64,000 nucleotides of DNA. Origin: Nitrospirota bacterium. Its GTDB lineage: Bacteria; Nitrospirota; Thermodesulfovibrionia; Thermodesulfovibrionales; UBA6898. The first letter of the stretch is position 1, and every line of letters starts with the position of its first letter. The notes beneath the pieces are model-generated. The model was not told the origin of the DNA and ran no database searches. It saw only the letters and a program-made list of their open reading frames with translations. The stretch covers positions 1-64,000 of the forward strand of contig JACRMT010000015.1 in the NCBI GenBank assembly GCA_016214855.1, read 5' to 3'. Positions 60,301 to 64,000 of the stretch are shown piece by piece. The translations under genes and the position numbers were made by a program.

Positions 60301-61869
60301 TCAGTCGGTATTTGCAGAATGGAGTTTTTCATACATCCGTGCGTTTTCGATAGCAATGCCGCACTGCTCTGCAAGGGCCAGCGTAAAATCGATCTCGTCC
60401 TGACTGAAGGTCCTGTGAACATTTGTAAGCAGTCTGAGCACACCGATCACCTTTCCTTTCGCTATGATGGGTAAAGCAAGGACGCTCTTGATCCCTTCTG
60501 CCTCTGTCTCTTTCTTATACGTTATCCGCGTGTCGGTCATCACATCATAGATGGCAACAGGATTTTCGTTTAAGGCCTCCCGGATGTTCTCCTCAGTATC
60601 AACGGGGCCCCTGCGCAGATATTGCTCTGACAGACCGTGAGATGCTTCAAGGACCAGTTTCAGACCGGTATCGTCAAGAAGCCGTATGGTCGCCGCCTTC
60701 AGCCTCATGACCGCAGGGATCATCCTCACGACCGTATTTAAGACCTCTTTCACGTTAAGTGTTGAACTGATCGTCTTCGTGACCGCCTTGAAGATATCAA
60801 GATACTCCCGTTCGCGCGAGACGCTCTTTTCGAAATGGCGGGCATTCATGATCGCAATGGCTGCCTGTTCAGCAATGGCAGCCAGAAACTTCAGGTCTTC
60901 GTCAGAATAATCCAGAGGTTCTGCAGTGTACATTCTGAGCACGCCGATCACTTCATCCTTGAACCGAAGCGGTATCGAGAGGATCGTACGAATGCCCTCT
61001 TTCTCCGCCTCTTGCCGGTATTTTGATGACCTGTCTTCTGTGATGTCATAGATCGAGACCGGCTTGCCTGCAAGGGCATCGTCAATGGAACGGTCATATT
61101 CGACCGGGCCTTTATTTACATAGCTTTCACTCAAACCGCAATGGGCAGCGATCTCGAGCTGGTTCTTTTCTCTGTTAAGGAGTCTCACGAGGCTCGCCTT
61201 CATGTTCATCACCCTGACCACATGCGTAACAATGAGGTTCAGGACCTCGTCAACAGACAGGCTGGTGCTGATCGCCTTGCAGACATTCTGGTAACTCTCC
61301 AGATAAATACGTTTCGAGAATATCTTCTCTGCGCAGACAGGACAGATAGAGTGCGTGAAATCACCGAAGCCCTGCTCCGTGAGATAGGCCTCAAGCTGCT
61401 CCCACGTCTGATCATCATGCCGTATCTTCTTGCACCATCCGCAGATCGGGACCAGGCGATCGAGTTTCTGAATCTTCAGCTGAAACGGCCTGAGTGCCGT
61501 AAACTGTGAAATATCCCTGAATGTGATGATAATGCCTTCCGGCTTGCTGTCCCTGAGCATCCGGGAAACCGTGCCTTCCACGAGGGCCCTGCTGCCGTCC
61601 CTGAGCCTCAGGAAAATATTCATATGTCGCGGCTCATTCGTCACAGCAAAGGAAGAGATAAGGTCGCAGAGGGCGTTCCCCTCCTCATCTTCAAATCTGA
61701 CCGCCTCATCATGACAGGATCTTCCCAGCAGTTCATCAGCAGACCAGCCGGTTATCGCCTCTGCGCCTTTATTCCAGCATGTAATCTTTCCGTCAAGGGT
61801 CACCAGACAGATCCCGTCTGCCATCTGCTCAATGATCTGTTGATATGTTTTCTGTTTTCTGTCAAACAT
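60301..61869 (-). CDS. PAS-GAF-GAF sensor protein with Cys module
   Basis: A 522-aa cytoplasmic sensor. Residues 10-125 are a PAS domain (DGICLVTLDGKITCWNKGAE); then the module RLVPICGWCKKIRHDDQTW followed by HSICPVC, i.e. two CxxC pairs; then two GAF domains (about 200-345 and 350-515). No kinase or GGDEF output is present. The Cys module also occurs in the membrane protein at 1130-2152. It could bind a metal or sense redox state. It is divergent from ribF. Confidence 0.8.
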   Translation of the reverse strand: MFDRKQKTYQQIIEQMADGICLVTLDGKITCWNKGAEAITGWSADELLGRSCHDEAVRFEDEEGNALCDLISSFAVTNEPRHMNIFLRLRDGSRALVEGTVSRMLRDSKPEGIIITFRDISQFTALRPFQLKIQKLDRLVPICGWCKKIRHDDQTWEQLEAYLTEQGFGDFTHSICPVCAEKIFSKRIYLESYQNVCKAISTSLSVDEVLNLIVTHVVRVMNMKASLVRLLNREKNQLEIAAHCGLSESYVNKGPVEYDRSIDDALAGKPVSIYDITEDRSSKYRQEAEKEGIRTILSIPLRFKDEVIGVLRMYTAEPLDYSDEDLKFLAAIAEQAAIAIMNARHFEKSVSREREYLDIFKAVTKTISSTLNVKEVLNTVVRMIPAVMRLKAATIRLLDDTGLKLVLEASHGLSEQYLRRGPVDTEENIREALNENPVAIYDVMTDTRITYKKETEAEGIKSVLALPIIAKGKVIGVLRLLTNVHRTFSQDEIDFTLALAEQCGIAIENARMYEKLHSANTD

Positions 61870-61920
61870 AAATATCTGTAATAATTGATACGTAGAAGTT
61901 TTTCACATCTTTCTATGTTA

Positions 61921-62002
61921 CCCCTCCTTACCAAGGAGGGGTATGGGGAGGTTTTGAATAATTTTCCGATACCCCACCCAACCTCCCCTTGGAAAGGGGG
62001 GG
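61921..62002. repeat. Paired C-rich hairpin repeat, copy C
   Basis: CCCCTCCTT-ACC-AAGGAGGGG (61921-61941) and CCTCCCCTT-GGA-AAGGGG(G)GG (61982-62002). The reverse complement is closely similar to copy A (10927-11010) over its full length, linker included. It sits between the divergent PAS-GAF sensor and ribF. Confidence 0.75.
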
Positions 62003-62090
62003 AGATATTATATCCCAGCCAAAGCAGTGCGAAAAGCATTATAATTATACATGAGTTTGTCAGAATCATTCGACGGGCACCTGGAGATCT

Positions 62091-63041
62091 ATGCTGCTCA
62101 TAACTGATCTCAGCAAAATTACCCGTCCCTTTACCAACAGCGTTATAACACTGGGCAACTTTGACGGCATACACCTTGGCCACCAGGAACTTGTCCGTAT
62201 GGTCATGAAACGGGCGCAGGAGATTCAGGGCCAGAGCATGGTCGTCACCTTCAGGCCCCATCCCTTGAAGATCCTGGCGCCGGATAAATGCCCGCCCCTT
62301 ATCAGCATCTATGAAGAGAAGATCGAGCTGTTCAGAAAGTTGGGTATTGATGTGCTGGTCAAAATACCCTTCTCGCTTCATTTCGCTGAAATGACGCCGC
62401 GGGAATTTGTAAAGAAGATCCTCTGCGATCTCCTCGGCACAAAAGAGATCTTTGTTGGATGCAACTACCGTTTTGGCAAGGGAAGAGAAGGCACTACAGA
62501 AACCCTGAAACAGATGGGTGAGGAATTCGACTTTAAGGTGAACGAGGTGGAGCAGATCTTCCTGAAGAGCGAACTGATCAGCAGCACCAAGATCAGGCAG
62601 TTGCTGAGCACCGGAGAGGTCGAGCATGCAGCAGAACTGTTAGGCAGACCTTATGCCATAACCGGCATTGTGATAAAGGGTGACAGCAGGGGAAAGACCC
62701 TCGGGTTCCCGACCGCGAACATTGCCTCAAAACACGCGATCATACCTGCAGACGGGGTGTACGCAGTAAAGCTGTCTGCCCGGGATACCTGCCATGACGG
62801 CATCGTCAATATCGGCCTTAGACCCACGTTTGACACAAAATCCCTTGCTATCGAAGTACATATCTTTGACTTTAATGAAGACCTGTACGGCGAAGAGGTG
62901 ACCATCTTTTTCATTAAAAAGCTGCGGAAAGAAAAGAAGTTTGATTCCGCTGATGCGCTGATCGCTCAGATCGGCAAGGATATTGCCGAAGCAAAAACAG
63001 TCCTCGCAGAAAATCCTGACTGCGTTGACCTGAGCCTCTGA
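62091..63041 (+). CDS. ribF: Bifunctional riboflavin kinase/FAD synthetase
   Basis: A 316-aa enzyme making FMN and FAD. The N-terminal FAD synthetase domain has TLGNFDGIHLGHQELV and the later ISSTKIRQLL; the C-terminal riboflavin kinase domain has GDSRGKTLGFPTANI and VNIGLRPTF. Full length. Start ATG 62091 follows ACCTGGAGATCT. No RFN riboswitch is seen upstream; the upstream gap holds only a hairpin repeat. Confidence 0.95.
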   Translation: MLLITDLSKITRPFTNSVITLGNFDGIHLGHQELVRMVMKRAQEIQGQSMVVTFRPHPLKILAPDKCPPLISIYEEKIELFRKLGIDVLVKIPFSLHFAEMTPREFVKKILCDLLGTKEIFVGCNYRFGKGREGTTETLKQMGEEFDFKVNEVEQIFLKSELISSTKIRQLLSTGEVEHAAELLGRPYAITGIVIKGDSRGKTLGFPTANIASKHAIIPADGVYAVKLSARDTCHDGIVNIGLRPTFDTKSLAIEVHIFDFNEDLYGEEVTIFFIKKLRKEKKFDSADALIAQIGKDIAEAKTVLAENPDCVDLSL

Positions 63042-63081
63042 AGTTTGACAAGGCAGTTCAGTTTTTTTGCCAACCCTCTGC

Positions 63082-63582
63082 TTACAAAGCTGGCTCCACA
63101 GACAAGACGTTGACTGTCGACGTGATGGCTTTTGCTACTGCTGAATCCTCTGTCGAGCCGCCGTACCGATCGCACATTCGTTTTATGAGTGTTGTCTCAA
63201 AGCTGCCGTAATGGATCAAGACAGGGTTCTCGATTCGCGACAATATGCAGAGGAAGTCGCGCCATATTATTACCTTGTCGGCCCACAGGCTGTGCTGAAT
63301 AATCCCCTCAGAAGTTTTGAAGCGAACGCCGATAAGATAATAAGAATCGCGATCCGGAAGTCCCTCTACATCGATAAATATCGGAGCAATGGTAAGATCG
63401 TCCCTCTCAATATTACCCAATATTCGTTTGAGTGCTTCTTTACGGTAGAACTGGCTCTGTTTTTCCGCCCACTGAGAATACATGTTGCCAGCGGCTTCTT
63501 CGCCCTGAAAGCGAAACCAGCATTTGGAAGGGCATTTAAGATAGGCTGCAAAAATGTCTGAGGTAATTATCACGGATATCAC
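63082..63582 (-). pseudogene. Relic of a RecB-family (TM0106-like) nuclease
   Basis: A 166-aa ORF joins an N-terminal Cas4/RecB-like start (SDIFAAYLKCPSKCWFRFQGEE) directly to an RNase-H-like segment (IAPIFIDVEGLPDRDSYYLI), skipping the ~250 residues usually between them, and ends early at VEPAL. So it looks like an internally deleted and truncated nuclease gene. It may still be expressed. No start codon problem is seen (ATG 63582). It sits between ribF and a small hypothetical gene. Confidence 0.55.
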
Positions 63583-63674
63583 GGATATTATTTTGATGGA
63601 GAATAGTCATTCAATCTCGGCGCGCATCTATACCGGCGGAAATGATGGGGCCAATTCAAAGAATTGGAGAGGGA

Positions 63675-63875
63675 TTACCGTTTTTTCCTTATTCCCGTCA
63701 CGATCTCATGAATATCCATATCTTTGAGCCACTGGTTTCGCTCTTTGGTGTAATCTCCAAGTCCTGTCTCGAATTGCTGCAGGAAACGCACCATTCCAAT
63801 CGGGCCAAGTTTTTTCGCAACTGCTTCCAGCCCGGCTTTTCGTATAACAGCCGGGCTCATAGTCAGTGTACTCAT
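63675..63875 (-). CDS. Small conserved-looking protein, antitoxin-like
   Basis: A 66-aa protein, MSTLTMSPAVIRKAGLEAVA, continuing with KKLGPIGMVRFLQQFETGLG and DYTKERNQWL. The pattern GPxGMxRFLQQFExGxGDYTxER is one I have met in small proteins of uncertain role in several phyla, sometimes as antitoxin candidates. No toxin is next to it; the adjacent ORF is a nuclease relic. It has no membrane segment. Function not assigned. Confidence 0.6.
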   Translation of the reverse strand: MSTLTMSPAVIRKAGLEAVAKKLGPIGMVRFLQQFETGLGDYTKERNQWLKDMDIHEIVTGIRKKR

Positions 63876-64000
63876 TTCATTCTGCCCTGAGTCTGATCAT
63901 CGAATGGGCGGTTCAAACAGCAGACATCGAGATATATTCTCATATTTATAATATTAACAGATGATTACGATGGCTGCAAACTGCAACAAGCCGTAGAGTC

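Noticed and set aside
62010..62090. FMN (RFN) riboswitch upstream of ribF
   Set aside because: The gap is filled by the hairpin repeat and lacks the RFN conserved segments.
63876..64000. Promoter or gene at the right edge
   Set aside because: AT-rich stretch (TATTCTCATATTTATAATATTAAC) without a matching -35 box or ORF; too short to judge.

Overview
The window is bacterial and gene-dense, with short intergenic gaps and many overlapping start/stop codons. Gene content (ccsA-hemA-hemC cluster, two-CW Cys motif on a MerR protein, LLPIC-type Cys modules on sensors, periplasmic DsbC-like proteins with heme or Sec, type IV pilus PilVWXY1 cluster, F-ATPase c subunit with a leader peptide) suggests a Gram-negative anaerobe or microaerophile of the Nitrospirota/Desulfobacterota kind. 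This is an inference from family resemblance; there is no rRNA gene here to settle it.

Layout. 0-0.5 kb: scars of IS elements. 0.5-11 kb: GNAT enzyme, membrane sensor, ferritin-like protein, MobB-MobA fusion, atpB-atpE, MerR/two-CW regulator, TPR protein, PBP1A, fur-feoB. 11-20 kb (+): argG-dprA-smg-like-topA, a frameshifted relic, a 56-aa gene, then ccsA-hemA-hemC. 19.6-31 kb (-): type IV pilus minor pilin cluster (three GspH/FimT-like, PilV, PilW, PilX, a 1547-aa PilY1, a lipoprotein) with a likely sigma-54 promoter, interrupted by a toxin-antitoxin locus. 31-34.4 kb: a broken VapBC locus, a coiled-coil periplasmic protein and two DsbC-like thiol-disulfide proteins. 34.4-40.5 kb (-): one long operon with bioA, a flippase-like protein, GT2, a PAP2-GT83 fusion and a CheY-like regulator. 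40.5-47.6 kb (-): Crp/Fnr regulator, tRNA-Leu(CAA), QueG-like protein, comF, PilZ-zinc ribbon, purA, serA, class V aminotransferase. 47.7-50.6 kb (+): HtrA protease, ispD-ispF. 50.6-64 kb: ParDE with a broken toxin, RecQ, a MORC/Hsp90-like ATPase, an HD phosphohydrolase, a HEAT protein, a fused cysE-cysS ORF, a metzincin lipoprotein, a PAS-GAF sensor, ribF, and a nuclease relic.

The most striking feature is at 33639-34400 (-). A DsbC-like thioredoxin-fold gene is read through an in-frame UGA placed exactly where its neighbouring paralogue has the first Cys of CPYC. A 7-bp stem with an AGGA loop starts 15 nt after the UGA. This fits a selenocysteine UPYC active site with a bacterial SECIS, next to a Cys-containing paralogue that also carries a CxxCH heme motif. 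Other notable points are the cysE-cysS in-frame fusion, an 18-Cys four-repeat insert in PilY1, a PilZ gene that seems to start at CTG overlapping the purA stop, three damaged or unusual toxin-antitoxin loci with palindromic operators, and a dispersed family of paired C-rich hairpins in intergenic gaps.
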